DNA of 64,000 nt from Bacillus sp. KH172YL63 (GTDB lineage: Bacteria > Bacillota > Bacilli > Bacillales > Bacillaceae_B): contig NZ_AP022842.1 in NCBI RefSeq assembly GCF_011398925.1, forward strand, positions 1,414,001 through 1,478,000. The letters run 5' to 3'. Made by a program: the position numbers and the translations under genes. Below are positions 51,660 through 61,974 of the stretch, one piece after another. The notes under the pieces are model-generated. The model worked only from the letters and a program-made list of their open reading frames with translations. It was not told the DNA's origin and searched no databases. Each line of letters begins with the position of its first letter. Within the stretch, counting starts at the first letter, position 1.

Positions 51660-54431
51660 ATGGAATACAAAGATACATTATTGATGCCAAAAACTGAATT
51701 CCCGATGAGAGGGAATTTACCGAAGCGCGAGCCTGAAACCCAACAGAAATGGGAAGAGATGGATATCTACAAAAAGGTACAGGAAAGAACGAGCGACCGT
51801 CCTTTATTCATCCTTCATGACGGACCTCCGTATGCAAATGGAAACATTCACATGGGGCACGCATTGAATAAGGTGCTAAAGGACTTCATCGTCCGTTATA
51901 AATCCATGAGCGGGTTTCATGCACCGTATGTGCCAGGCTGGGATACGCACGGTCTTCCGATCGAGCAGGCACTGACGAATAAAGGTGTAAAGCGAAAAGA
52001 AATGACCATCGCAGAGTTCCGTAAATTGTGTGAGGAATATGCATATGAGCAGGTTAACAACCAACGTGAACAGTTCAAGCAATTAGGTGTGCGCGGTGAC
52101 TGGGATAATCCATATATCACGTTGAAGCCTGAATATGAAGCACAGCAGATCAAAGTATTCGGAGATATGGCCAAAAAAGGGTATATCTACAAAGGTAAAA
52201 AACCTGTCTACTGGTCTCCTTCGAGTGAGTCGGCTCTGGCTGAAGCGGAAATTGAGTATCAAGATAAACGTTCTCCATCGATTTATGTTGGTTTCTCCGT
52301 TGCGGAAGGGAAGGGTGTCTTAGAAGAAGAAACTCAATTGATCATCTGGACCACGACACCTTGGACAATCCCTGCCAACCTTGGAATCGCCGTTCATGAA
52401 GATTTAAGCTACGTTGTTGTGAACGTTGATGGAAACAGCTATGTCGTTGCAGAGGAACTTCTTGAAGACGTTGCCCAAAATCTTGAATGGGAAGATTATA
52501 CGGTAGCGAAGAAAGTCAAAGGTGCGGAACTTGAGCATATCGTTGCCAAGCATCCATTATATGAGCGTGAGTCACTTGTTGTCCTTGGTGATCACGTCAC
52601 GACAGATTCAGGTACTGGTTGCGTCCATACAGCCCCTGGACACGGGGAGGATGACTTCCTGGTAGGAAAGAAATACGGCCTTGACGTCCTGTGCCCGGTA
52701 GATGATAAAGGTGTCATGACAGCCGAAGCTCCAGGATTCGAAGGTTTATTCTATGACAAAGCCAATAAACCGATCACAGAAAAACTCCAAGAAGCAGGCG
52801 CTTTACTTAAGTTGAACTTCATCACCCATTCATACCCTCATGATTGGCGCACAAAAAAACCGGTCATTTTCAGAGCAACGGCTCAATGGTTTGCGTCAAT
52901 CGATAAGTTCCGTAAAGAACTGCTTGAAGCGGTAAACGAAACACAATGGGTACCTGCTTGGGGCGAGACACGCCTTTATAATATGGTGAGAGACCGTGGA
53001 GACTGGTGTATTTCTCGTCAGCGTGCATGGGGTGTGCCAATCCCTGTGTTCTATGCGGAAAATGGTCAGGAAATCATCACCGATGAAACCATCGAACATG
53101 TTTCCAAACTCTTCCGTGAACATGGATCAAATATCTGGTTTGAAAAGGAAGCGAAAGAACTTCTGCCTGAAGGTTTCACTCATGAGGGAAGCCCGAATGG
53201 AAAATTCACCAAAGAGCAGGATATCATGGATGTTTGGTTCGATTCAGGATCGTCACATCAGGCTGTCCTCGAAGAAAGAGATGATTTACAGCGTCCGGCA
53301 GATCTTTACCTTGAAGGCTCCGACCAATACCGCGGGTGGTTCAACTCGTCATTGACGACATCTGTTGCCGTCACAGGCAAAGCCCCTTATAAAGGTGTAT
53401 TGAGTCACGGATTTGCCCTTGACGGTGATGGAAGAAAGATGAGTAAATCACTCGGCAATGTCATGGTACCGGAAAAAGTCATGAAACAGCTTGGTGCCGA
53501 TATCCTTCGTCTGTGGGTGGCATCCGTGGACTATCAGGCCGACGTTCGTGTATCAGATGCGATCCTTAAGCAGGTGGCGGAAGTTTATCGTAAAATCCGT
53601 AACACATTCCGTTTCCTATTGGGGAACCTTTCTGACTTTGATCCAAGTACAAATGCAGTATCATATGATCAATTGCGGGAAGTAGATCAATTCATGCTCG
53701 TGAAGCTGAATGATCTTGTGAAAAATGTAAAGAATTCCTACGATAAGTATGAATTTGCAAGCATCTATCACGCAGTGAATAACTTCTGTACACTGGACTT
53801 AAGCTCATTCTATCTTGATTTCGCAAAAGACGTCCTTTATATCGAGTCTGAAAATCATGATGACCGCCGTGCGATTCAAACAGTTCTGTATGAATGCCTG
53901 CTTGCATTGACGAAATTAATGTCTCCGATCCTTTCTCACACAGCTGACGAGGTTTGGGCATACATCCCTGGTGTTGAAGGGGAAAGTGTTCAATTGACCG
54001 ATATGCCTGAAGTCAAGGAATATGCGAATACAGCCGAGCTGAAGAAGAAATGGAGCGCATTCCTTGAATTAAGGGATGATGTATTAAAAGCGTTGGAAGA
54101 AGCCCGTAATCAGAAGCTGATCGGGAAATCTCTGACGGCTAAAGTGACGCTTTACGTGAATGATGAAACGAAAGCGCTGCTGGATTCAATCACTGAAGAC
54201 CTGAAGCAATTGTTCATTGTATCTGCCTTTGAAATCGGCGGCAAAGTGGCTGATGCCCCAGAAAACGCGCTTAGCCTCGGTGATAATCATATCGTCGTGG
54301 AAAAAGCGGAAGGTGAAACATGTGACCGCTGCTGGATCGTCACACCGACTGTCGGCGAAGACAAGGATCATCCGACCCTTTGTACCCGCTGTGCTGCCGT
54401 TGTGAAAGAAAGCTATTCCCACTTAGCGTAA
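51660..54431 (+). CDS. ileS: Isoleucyl-tRNA synthetase
   Basis: A 923-aa class Ia aminoacyl-tRNA synthetase charging tRNA-Ile. The HIGH motif appears as [11 protein letters not shown] (about residues 59-69) and the KMSKS motif as [10 protein letters not shown] (about 592-601). The CP1 editing domain is intact ([14 protein letters not shown] and [15 protein letters not shown]). The C-terminal zinc finger CDRCWIVTP...CTRCAAVV marks the bacterial IleS1 type. GGAGG lies ahead of the ATG. Expression is controlled by the T-box leader upstream. A strong hairpin ends the gene. Confidence 0.98.
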   Translation: MEYKDTLLMPKTEFPMRGNLPKREPETQQKWEEMDIYKKVQERTSDRPLFILHDGPPYANGNIHMGHALNKVLKDFIVRYKSMSGFHAPYVPGWDTHGLPIEQALTNKGVKRKEMTIAEFRKLCEEYAYEQVNNQREQFKQLGVRGDWDNPYITLKPEYEAQQIKVFGDMAKKGYIYKGKKPVYWSPSSESALAEAEIEYQDKRSPSIYVGFSVAEGKGVLEEETQLIIWTTTPWTIPANLGIAVHEDLSYVVVNVDGNSYVVAEELLEDVAQNLEWEDYTVAKKVKGAELEHIVAKHPLYERESLVVLGDHVTTDSGTGCVHTAPGHGEDDFLVGKKYGLDVLCPVDDKGVMTAEAPGFEGLFYDKANKPITEKLQEAGALLKLNFITHSYPHDWRTKKPVIFRATAQWFASIDKFRKELLEAVNETQWVPAWGETRLYNMVRDRGDWCISRQRAWGVPIPVFYAENGQEIITDETIEHVSKLFREHGSNIWFEKEAKELLPEGFTHEGSPNGKFTKEQDIMDVWFDSGSSHQAVLEERDDLQRPADLYLEGSDQYRGWFNSSLTTSVAVTGKAPYKGVLSHGFALDGDGRKMSKSLGNVMVPEKVMKQLGADILRLWVASVDYQADVRVSDAILKQVAEVYRKIRNTFRFLLGNLSDFDPSTNAVSYDQLREVDQFMLVKLNDLVKNVKNSYDKYEFASIYHAVNNFCTLDLSSFYLDFAKDVLYIESENHDDRRAIQTVLYECLLALTKLMSPILSHTADEVWAYIPGVEGESVQLTDMPEVKEYANTAELKKKWSAFLELRDDVLKALEEARNQKLIGKSLTAKVTLYVNDETKALLDSITEDLKQLFIVSAFEIGGKVADAPENALSLGDNHIVVEKAEGETCDRCWIVTPTVGEDKDHPTLCTRCAAVVKESYSHLA

Positions 54432-54435
54432 TGAG

Positions 54436-54476
54436 AAAAAGGATTTGATCAGGATAAACTGATCAGATCCTTTTTT
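54436..54476 (+). terminator. Terminator of ileS
   Basis: AAAGGA..TTGATCAG pairs with CTGATCA..TCCTTT around a short loop, followed by TTTTTT. Confidence 0.9.
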
Positions 54477-54564
54477 GTATGACTGGGAGGAATTCCATAA
54501 TTGCTATATCTTGCAACACAACTTTTCTAGTCGATTCCTCCATACTATGAATGGAGGGATCAAG

Positions 54565-54846
54565 ATGACATATGACCGATATACATCCATTGTTCAAGAA
54601 CTGATACTATCCTTGAAAGAGCTGGAGGCCAGTCACTCTCAACATCCTTTAATACAGCAATATATCGACCGTGAAATCTTGGAAGTAAAGCAGGCGCTGA
54701 TGCGTGTGGAAAATCACCAATATGGATACTGCGAGCGGAGCGGGGAAGAAATTCCTTTTGACTTCATTCAGATGACCCCTACCTGTGCAACACTCGATGA
54801 AGCATTGGAGTGGAGGCAATTCGGCAAAATATCCACCTATTCGTAA
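54565..54846 (+). CDS. YlyA-like, DksA/TraR-related small protein
   Basis: A 93-aa protein with an N-terminal helical hairpin (VQELILSLKELEASHSQHPLIQQYIDREILEVKQALMRVE) and a C-terminal segment YGYCERSGEEIPFDFIQMTPTCATLDEALE. That layout matches the TraR/DksA family, and the position between ileS and lspA matches B. subtilis ylyA. The zinc ribbon is degraded: only one Cys remains in the first knuckle (CER instead of CxxC) and one near the second (PTC), so it probably does not bind zinc. ATG 54565 follows GGAGGG; the frame open to 54475 runs through the ileS terminator. Confidence 0.75.
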   Translation: MTYDRYTSIVQELILSLKELEASHSQHPLIQQYIDREILEVKQALMRVENHQYGYCERSGEEIPFDFIQMTPTCATLDEALEWRQFGKISTYS

Positions 54847-54953
54847 AGCTTAAAAGCCGTTTTCTTTGTTCTTCCCGAGTTTAAGTGTCTTTATTTCCCC
54901 TTTTGTGCTAAAATGCAAAGGTAATCATTTAACGATGTTCGGAGGTTGCCTTT

Positions 54954-55448
54954 GTGTATTATTATTTAGTGGCTTTGGTTGTGATTGGACTTGATCAATT
55001 AACAAAATGGTTGGTTGTCAAACAAATGGCCGAGGGGGAAAGTATTTCGATAATCGACAACGTCTTTTATCTCACTTCCCACCGGAATCAAGGTGCAGCA
55101 TGGGGAATACTTCAAGGTCAAATGTGGTTTTTTTACATCATTACTTTAGTCGTGATTATAGGTATCGTGTATTATATGCAGGTCCATGCGAAGGGACATT
55201 CACTGTTCAGCCTGAGTCTTGCATTCATGCTTGGTGGAGCGATTGGAAACTTTATTGACCGTGTTCTTAGAAAAGAAGTGGTTGATTTCTTAAATACATA
55301 CATCTTTTCCTATGATTTTCCGATCTTTAATATTGCGGATGCAGCATTAACCATTGGGGTCGCACTTTTACTAATTTATATGTATGTAGATGAAAGAAAA
55401 GCAAAGAAGGAGAACAAAAATGGAAGTAATTCAGCACAACATACTTGA
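54954..55448 (+). CDS. lspA: Lipoprotein signal peptidase LspA
   Basis: A 164-aa membrane aspartic protease (signal peptidase II) with four membrane helices that cleaves prolipoprotein signal peptides after lipidation. The catalytic aspartates are in [15 protein letters not shown] (Asp near residue 103) and [11 protein letters not shown] (Asp near 124). LDQLTKW near the N-terminus and HRNQGAAWG are the other conserved blocks. A client lipoprotein is encoded at 5299. The start is GTG 54954 after GGAGG. It overlaps rluD by 29 nt. Confidence 0.95.
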   Translation: MYYYLVALVVIGLDQLTKWLVVKQMAEGESISIIDNVFYLTSHRNQGAAWGILQGQMWFFYIITLVVIIGIVYYMQVHAKGHSLFSLSLAFMLGGAIGNFIDRVLRKEVVDFLNTYIFSYDFPIFNIADAALTIGVALLLIYMYVDERKAKKENKNGSNSAQHT

Positions 55449-56331
55449 AGAAGACAAGGGAGAACGAATTGATAAGGTAGTAAGTCAATTAAATAAAGAA
55501 TGGTCACGCTCCCAGGTTCAACAATGGATCAAAGACGGTCATATCAAGGTGAATGAGGAATCGGTCAAGCCGAATTTCAAATGCCCGTTGAATGCCGTGA
55601 TCACTGTTGAGATCCCGGATCCGGAGGAATTGGATGTAGAGCCTGAGGATTTGAATCTTGATATTGCGTACGAAGATGGGGATGTCATCGTTGTGAATAA
55701 ACCAAAAGGGATGGTCGTCCATCCTGCACCTGGTCATTATTCAGGCACGATGGTCAATGGATTGATGCATCATTGCACAGATCTTTCCGGCATCAACGGC
55801 GTACTGAGACCGGGGATTGTCCATCGTATCGATAAAGATACGTCCGGTTTACTGATGGTTGCGAAGAATGATATGGCCCATGAGCATCTTGTAAATCAGC
55901 TAGTGGCAAAAACGGTCACAAGAAAATATACAGCCATCGTCCATGGTCTGATTCCACACGAATACGGCACGATTGATGCGCCGATTGGAAGGGACCCTAA
56001 AGACCGTCAAAGTATGGCAGTTGTGGATAATGGGAAGTCTGCCGTCACCCACTTCAAAGTACTGGATCGCTACAAGGATTTCACGCTTGTTGAATGTGAG
56101 CTGGAGACAGGAAGAACCCATCAGATCCGTGTTCACATGAAATATATCGGTTTCCCTCTTGCGGGAGATCCGAAGTACGGTCCAAGGAAAACGTTAAGTA
56201 TCGAAGGCCAGGCCCTTCATGCAGGTGTACTCGGCTTCATTCATCCTAGAACGGAAGAATACATGGAGTTCAAGGCGGAATTGCCGGAAGAATTCATGAA
56301 AGTGATCAAGCATTTAGAAAATAACCGTTGA
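55420..56331 (+). CDS. rluD: RluA-family 23S rRNA pseudouridine synthase (YlyB, RluD-like)
   Basis: A 303-aa protein: an N-terminal S4 RNA-binding domain (about residues 14-75, [31 protein letters not shown]) and a catalytic domain with the invariant Asp in [44 protein letters not shown] is the second family motif. It isomerises uridines in 23S rRNA, most likely helix 69; the exact sites are inferred from relatives. ATG 55420 (AGAAGGAG upstream) is within lspA's end. The pyr promoter -35 overlaps its stop codon. Confidence 0.92.
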   Translation: MEVIQHNILEEDKGERIDKVVSQLNKEWSRSQVQQWIKDGHIKVNEESVKPNFKCPLNAVITVEIPDPEELDVEPEDLNLDIAYEDGDVIVVNKPKGMVVHPAPGHYSGTMVNGLMHHCTDLSGINGVLRPGIVHRIDKDTSGLLMVAKNDMAHEHLVNQLVAKTVTRKYTAIVHGLIPHEYGTIDAPIGRDPKDRQSMAVVDNGKSAVTHFKVLDRYKDFTLVECELETGRTHQIRVHMKYIGFPLAGDPKYGPRKTLSIEGQALHAGVLGFIHPRTEEYMEFKAELPEEFMKVIKHLENNR

Positions 56332-56356
56332 CAATCGTCGACATGACCATTATCAT
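56328..56356 (+). promoter_or_regulatory. Sigma-A promoter of the pyr operon
   Basis: TTGACA (56328-56333), 17 bp, TATCAT (56351-56356). The -35 box overlaps the rluD stop codon; transcription would start at about 56363, ahead of the first PyrR site. Confidence 0.85.
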
Positions 56357-56364
56357 GAAATTAA

Positions 56365-57063
<699 letters not shown>

Positions 57064-57178
57064 AGTTGTCCTTTTAAGAGTGGTCCTGTGAGGCTGACAA
57101 AGGATGGGATACAGGCAGAATGCAGGCCGACGTATACCCTCTTTGTAACCTCATGGAGACAAAGAGGGTTTTTTTATT
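57064..57178 (+). promoter_or_regulatory. PyrR attenuator 2, between pyrR and pyrP
   Basis: The binding motif GGTCCTGTGAGGCT lies at about 57080-57094. The terminator ACCCTCTTTGT (57136-57146) pairs with ACAAAGAGGGT (57159-57169), with seven T after. Confidence 0.92.
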
Positions 57179-57211
57179 GGGAAAATTGGAATATAAGAGG
57201 AGGAAACATAC

Positions 57212-58543
57212 ATGAGTCAAAATCAACAGGTCGTGCTAGACGTAGAAGAAGTTCCGAATATAGGGAAGTGGATCACACTCAGCATACAGCATTTATTCGC
57301 GATGTTCGGGGCAACGGTACTCGTTCCGTTCCTGGTAGGATTAAGCCCGGGGGTCGCACTGATCTCGAGCGGTCTTGGAACACTCGCTTACCTCCTGATC
57401 ACGAAAGGCAGGATCCCCGCTTACCTCGGCTCCTCCTTTGCATTCATCGCACCGATCATCGCAGCTAAAAGTTTAGGCGGTCCCCAGGCAGCCATGATGG
57501 GAAGCTTTCTCGCTGGGATCGTATACGGACTTGTGGCCTTGCTGATCTCGAAGTTCGGTATCAAATGGCTGGTCAGGATCCTTCCCCCGGTCGTGGTGGG
57601 ACCGGTCATCATGGTCATCGGTCTGGGTCTTGCCGGAACTGCGGTCAATATGGCCATGTACGAAAATCCTGGTGCTGAACAACTTGTTTACAGTAACACA
57701 CACTTCATGATCGCCCTCGCCACACTGGGCATCACGATCGTCTGCTCCATCTACTTCAAGGGATTCCTTGGGATGGTGCCGATCCTTGCCGGCATCATCG
57801 GAGGCTATGTCATCGCAGTGTTTGCAGGAATCGTGAATTTTCAGCAGGTGATCGATGCCCCGGTCTTTGAAATGCCGGACTTCTTTGTCCCGTTCCTTGA
57901 CTACACGCCAAGCTTCTCATGGGAAATCGTATCAATCATGGTGCCGGTCGCTATTGTGACGCTCGCGGAACATACGGGGGATCAAATGGTGTTAAGTAAA
58001 GTAGTGGGAAGGAACTTCATTGAAAATCCTGGCCTGCACAGATCGATTCTCGGGGACGGGGTGGCAACCATCATCGCATCATTCCTTGGCGGTCCGCCGA
58101 ATACGACTTATGGAGAAAATATAGGCGTGCTCGCGATCACCCGGGTATTCAGTGTATTCGTCATCGGGGGGGCGGCGGTCCTCGCCATCCTGTTCGGCTT
58201 CATTGGGAAAATCACAGCCTTGATCGGATCGATCCCAACAGCCGTCATGGGAGGGGTTTCAATCCTGCTGTTCGGTATCATCGCTTCCAGCGGACTGCGG
58301 ATGCTGATAGATAATAAAGTGGATCTTGGCAACAAGCGCAACCTGGTGATCTCGAGTGTCATCCTGGTCATCGGAGTGGGCGGGGCATTCGTGAAAGTCA
58401 ATGAAAACGTGTCTCTATCCGGGATGGCACTCGCAGCCATCGTCGGGGTAACACTCAACCTTGTCTTGCCTGGCAGAAAGGAAAGCCAAGGGGAGAACAA
58501 CCTGTTCGCAGAAGAAAATACAAATCAGCATGATGTTGCATAG
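57212..58543 (+). CDS. pyrP: Uracil permease PyrP
   Basis: A 443-aa nucleobase-cation symporter-2 (UraA) family permease with about 14 membrane segments that imports uracil with protons. The conserved stretches are NIGKWITLSIQHLFAMFGATVLVP near the N-terminus, LPPVVVGPVIMVIGLGLA, VAIVTLAEHTGDQMVLSKVVG with the substrate-binding Glu, and the GGPPNTTYGENIGVLAITRV loop. AGAGGAGG lies before the ATG. It is flanked by two PyrR attenuators, so uptake and synthesis are tuned separately. Confidence 0.96.
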   Translation: MSQNQQVVLDVEEVPNIGKWITLSIQHLFAMFGATVLVPFLVGLSPGVALISSGLGTLAYLLITKGRIPAYLGSSFAFIAPIIAAKSLGGPQAAMMGSFLAGIVYGLVALLISKFGIKWLVRILPPVVVGPVIMVIGLGLAGTAVNMAMYENPGAEQLVYSNTHFMIALATLGITIVCSIYFKGFLGMVPILAGIIGGYVIAVFAGIVNFQQVIDAPVFEMPDFFVPFLDYTPSFSWEIVSIMVPVAIVTLAEHTGDQMVLSKVVGRNFIENPGLHRSILGDGVATIIASFLGGPPNTTYGENIGVLAITRVFSVFVIGGAAVLAILFGFIGKITALIGSIPTAVMGGVSILLFGIIASSGLRMLIDNKVDLGNKRNLVISSVILVIGVGGAFVKVNENVSLSGMALAAIVGVTLNLVLPGRKESQGENNLFAEENTNQHDVA

Positions 58544-58675
58544 ATACACCTTTTAACATAGTCCAGAGAGTCTAGGAAGGGTGAATGTGAACAAGACAGG
58601 TACGGTGAAAGCCGGCTGTCCTTCTTGTCATGTCCACAAACACCCTGTCAGGAAAATGGCAGGGTGTTTTTTAAT
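58544..58675 (+). promoter_or_regulatory. PyrR attenuator 3, between pyrP and pyrB
   Basis: The binding motif AGTCCAGAGAGTCT lies at 58560-58573. The terminator AACACCCTG (58639-58647) pairs with CAGGGTGTT (58660-58668), followed by a T-run. Confidence 0.92.
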
Positions 58676-58707
58676 AAAATTTCATATAAATAGGGGGCCG
58701 TTTGGAG

Positions 58708-59640
58708 ATGAAAAGCTTACTGACGATGAACGAATTATCAAAGGAAGAGATCATCGGAATTTTGGATGAGGCCGAACAATTCAGAGAGGGAAAAGTGTGG
58801 AAGGAAGGGACAGACAAATATGTAGCCAACCTTTTTTTTGAAGCAAGTACGCGTACAAAATGCAGCTTTGAAATGGCACAAAGAAAGCTTGGTCTTGAAA
58901 TCATTCCCTTTGAAGCACAGACTTCAAGCATCCAAAAAGGAGAAAGCCTGTATGACACAGTGAAAACGCTCGAAAGCCTCGGTGTTGAAGCGGTTGTCAT
59001 CCGCCACTCATTGGAAAGGTATTTTGAACAGCTCGCTCCGCTTAAGATCAGTGTCATCAACGGCGGTGATGGATGCGGAAATCATCCAACACAATGCCTG
59101 CTCGACCTTATGACGATCCGGCAGGAATTTAATGGATTCGAAGGCCTCAAAGTATCCATCGTCGGAGACATTGCCCACAGCAGGGTGGCCAGGTCAAATG
59201 CAGAAGCGCTTTCGAAACTCGGCGCCCATGTCATCTTCTCCGGGCCGAGGGAATGGTTTCCCGCCCAGGACCGGCATCCCTATGAAGAACTCGATGACTG
59301 TATAGTGGATTCGGACGTTGTCATGCTTCTCCGGATCCAGCATGAAAGGCATGAAAGTACCTCACATCTGACAAATGAACGATATCTTGAGAAATTCGGC
59401 TTGTCGGAAGAGCGTAAAGCAAACATGAAGCCGGACGCCATCATCCTCCATCCGGCACCCGTCAATCGGGGGGTGGAGATTGCACCGTCGCTTGTTGAGT
59501 GTGATCAATCAAGGATATTCAAGCAAATGGAAAATGGCGTCTACGTCAGGATGGCTGTATTAAAAAGGGCGCTTGAAAAAAATGAATGGGGGAATGGAAA
59601 TGAATTGGTTCATTCGAAATGCACGCATGCTGTCAGGTGA
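58708..59640 (+). CDS. pyrB: Aspartate carbamoyltransferase PyrB
   Basis: A 310-aa catalytic chain converting carbamoyl phosphate and aspartate to carbamoyl aspartate. The carbamoyl-phosphate motif [19 protein letters not shown] (about residues 47-65), the [17 protein letters not shown] loop, HSRVARSN and [12 protein letters not shown] are complete. No regulatory chain is encoded here, as is normal for Bacillus. The ATG 58708 is preferred to TTG 58702 because AGGGGGCC is better spaced. Its end overlaps pyrC by 41 nt. Confidence 0.97.
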   Translation: MKSLLTMNELSKEEIIGILDEAEQFREGKVWKEGTDKYVANLFFEASTRTKCSFEMAQRKLGLEIIPFEAQTSSIQKGESLYDTVKTLESLGVEAVVIRHSLERYFEQLAPLKISVINGGDGCGNHPTQCLLDLMTIRQEFNGFEGLKVSIVGDIAHSRVARSNAEALSKLGAHVIFSGPREWFPAQDRHPYEELDDCIVDSDVVMLLRIQHERHESTSHLTNERYLEKFGLSEERKANMKPDAIILHPAPVNRGVEIAPSLVECDQSRIFKQMENGVYVRMAVLKRALEKNEWGNGNELVHSKCTHAVR

Positions 59641-60886
59641 TGGTCAGCTGGAAACTGTTGATGTGAAAATAGAAAATAACAAAATTGCTGAGATCGGAGT
59701 CAATCTTGAATGTGCCGATCACCAGGAATACGACGTAGAAGGTTTGATGATTTCCCCGGGCTTTGTCGATCTACACGTCCATCTGCGGGAGCCGGGTGGC
59801 GAGCATAAGGAAACAATCGAGACCGGTACGAAAGCTGCGGCAAAAGGCGGATTCACGACCATCGCCGCTATGCCGAACACAAGGCCGGTACCCGATTCAG
59901 CAGAGCATTTGCAGGCACTGAACAAAAAGATTTCCGAAACAGCCGCTGTACGGGTGTTACCGTATGGTGCGATCACTGAACGACAAATAGGCAAGACGCT
60001 CAATGACTTATCTGCCTTAAAGGAACATGGCGCATTTGCATTCACCGATGATGGAGTCGGCGTGCAAAGTGCAGGGGTGATGTATGAAGCGATGAAAAAG
60101 GCCGCTTCCATGTCCGCCTCGATTGTCGCCCATTGTGAAGAGAACACATTGATCCAGGGCGGCGCGGTCCATGAAGGGGAATTTTCAAGGAAACATGATC
60201 TTCCCGGCATCCCGTCCATTTGTGAAGCTGTACATATTTCAAGGGACGTCCTTCTTGCAGAAGCAGCAGGAGTCCATTATCACGTCTGTCATATTTCAAC
60301 GAAAGAGTCGGTAAGGGTCGTCCGCGATGCAAAGAAAGCCGGCATACATGTGACTGCAGAAGTGACCCCCCACCATCTCCTTTTATCAGAAGAGGATATT
60401 CCGGGGCTTGATCCGAATTTCAAAATGAATCCGCCACTCAGAAGTGAAAGTGACCGGCAGGCCCTCATTGAAGGGTTGCTTGACGGTACGATCGATTTCA
60501 TCGCAACAGATCATGCCCCCCATACAGAGGCAGAAAAATCTGAAGGGATGCTTCAGGCACCATTCGGCATCACAGGATTGGAGACGGCTTTTCCCCTGCT
60601 CTATACAAACTTTGTGGAAAAAGGAATTTTTACACTGAAACAGTTGATCGACTGGATGACGATCAAACCTTGCTCAAGCTTCAGGCTTCCGTATGGACGA
60701 CTTGAAGTGGGGGGAGAAGCTGATTTTACTCTGCTCGATTTAGAGGATCAAAAGGCTGTAGACCCTGCTGCCTTCTTGTCAAAAGGAAGAAACACCCCCT
60801 TCAAAGGGTGGGAATGCAAGGGATGGCCGAAAGCGACGTTTTATCAAGGGAGACTTGTATGGAATGAAGGAGGAGATCAAGCATGA
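59600..60886 (+). CDS. pyrC: Dihydroorotase PyrC
   Basis: A 428-aa metallo-dependent hydrolase of the type I dihydroorotase class, cyclising carbamoyl aspartate to dihydroorotate. The metal-binding HxH is in [19 protein letters not shown]. The further ligands are in [10 protein letters not shown] and [12 protein letters not shown], with [10 protein letters not shown] carrying the catalytic Asp. The lysine-type bridging ligand position of other classes is replaced, as usual for type I. ATG 59600 lies inside pyrB after GGGGGAATGG. The stop overlaps pyrAA by 4 nt (ATGA). Confidence 0.96.
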   Translation: MNWFIRNARMLSGDGQLETVDVKIENNKIAEIGVNLECADHQEYDVEGLMISPGFVDLHVHLREPGGEHKETIETGTKAAAKGGFTTIAAMPNTRPVPDSAEHLQALNKKISETAAVRVLPYGAITERQIGKTLNDLSALKEHGAFAFTDDGVGVQSAGVMYEAMKKAASMSASIVAHCEENTLIQGGAVHEGEFSRKHDLPGIPSICEAVHISRDVLLAEAAGVHYHVCHISTKESVRVVRDAKKAGIHVTAEVTPHHLLLSEEDIPGLDPNFKMNPPLRSESDRQALIEGLLDGTIDFIATDHAPHTEAEKSEGMLQAPFGITGLETAFPLLYTNFVEKGIFTLKQLIDWMTIKPCSSFRLPYGRLEVGGEADFTLLDLEDQKAVDPAAFLSKGRNTPFKGWECKGWPKATFYQGRLVWNEGGDQA

Positions 60887-61974
60887 AGCGGCAGCTCATA
60901 TTAGACGACGGAACAGTATTCATGGGTGAAGGATTCGGTGCGAATGAAGAAACGATCGGTGAAGTGGTATTCAATACCAGCATGACAGGCTATCAGGAAA
61001 TTTTATCAGATCCGTCCTATTGCGGACAGCTCGTCACGATGACGTATCCCCTGATCGGCAACTACGGGATCAACCGGGATGACTTCGAATCGATCACACC
61101 TGCTGTCAAAGCAATCATCGTGAGAGAAGTGGCTGACTTCCCGTCAAATTGGAGAAATGAGTCTACATTGGATGAGTTGTTAAAGATCAAGGGGATTCCG
61201 GGGATAGCGGCAATCGATACGAGAAAGTTAACGAGAGTCATCAGAAAGCACGGGGCGATGAAGGGGATCATCTGCAGTGGGGAAATAGAGGCAGAAACCA
61301 TGCTTGCGAGATTAAGAGAAACTGAATTACCCTTTGATCAAGTTCAACAGGTTTCAACGAAAACAGCTTATGCAAGTCCAGGCAGAGGCTTTCGGGTCGT
61401 GTTGATGGATTTCGGGATGAAGCACGGAATCCTGAGGGAATTGAATAAAAGGGATTGTGATGTGATCGTCGTCCCCTATGATACAACAGCAGAAGAAATC
61501 CGTCGCCTGCAGCCTGACGGCATCATGCTGTCTAACGGGCCGGGGGATCCGAAAGATGTACCGCAAGCCATCGGGACCATCAGGGCGTTGATCGGTGAAT
61601 TTCCAATCTTCGGCATTTGCCTCGGGCATCAGTTATTCGCCCTTGCCTGCGGCGGTGACACTTTCAAAATGAAATTTGGCCACAGGGGCGGCAATCACCC
61701 GGTGAAAGATCTATTAACAGGAAAAGTCGCACTCACATCACAAAATCATGGATATGCAGTCGATGAAAAATCACTGACAGAATCGAGGCTTCAAGTGACA
61801 CATACGGCCATCAATGATGGGACGGTGGAAGGGCTGAAGCATCGGGATTATCCAGCTTTCACGGTTCAATATCATCCTGAAGCATCACCAGGACCTGAAG
61901 ATTCGAACTACTTATTTGATGATTTCCTTCAACTGATGAAAGAGGAGAAACGAAAGGAGCTTCAACATGCCTAA
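60883..61974 (+). CDS. pyrAA: Carbamoyl-phosphate synthase small (glutaminase) subunit, pyrimidine-specific
   Basis: A 363-aa subunit that hydrolyses glutamine and passes ammonia to PyrAB. The N-terminal CPSase_sm domain begins [16 protein letters not shown] and contains [18 protein letters not shown]. The C-terminal class I glutamine amidotransferase has the nucleophile Cys in [13 protein letters not shown] and the His-Glu pair in [13 protein letters not shown]. Its place in the pyr operon marks it as the pyrimidine form, distinct from an arginine-specific carA. It overlaps both neighbours. Confidence 0.97.
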   Translation: MKRQLILDDGTVFMGEGFGANEETIGEVVFNTSMTGYQEILSDPSYCGQLVTMTYPLIGNYGINRDDFESITPAVKAIIVREVADFPSNWRNESTLDELLKIKGIPGIAAIDTRKLTRVIRKHGAMKGIICSGEIEAETMLARLRETELPFDQVQQVSTKTAYASPGRGFRVVLMDFGMKHGILRELNKRDCDVIVVPYDTTAEEIRRLQPDGIMLSNGPGDPKDVPQAIGTIRALIGEFPIFGICLGHQLFALACGGDTFKMKFGHRGGNHPVKDLLTGKVALTSQNHGYAVDEKSLTESRLQVTHTAINDGTVEGLKHRDYPAFTVQYHPEASPGPEDSNYLFDDFLQLMKEEKRKELQHA

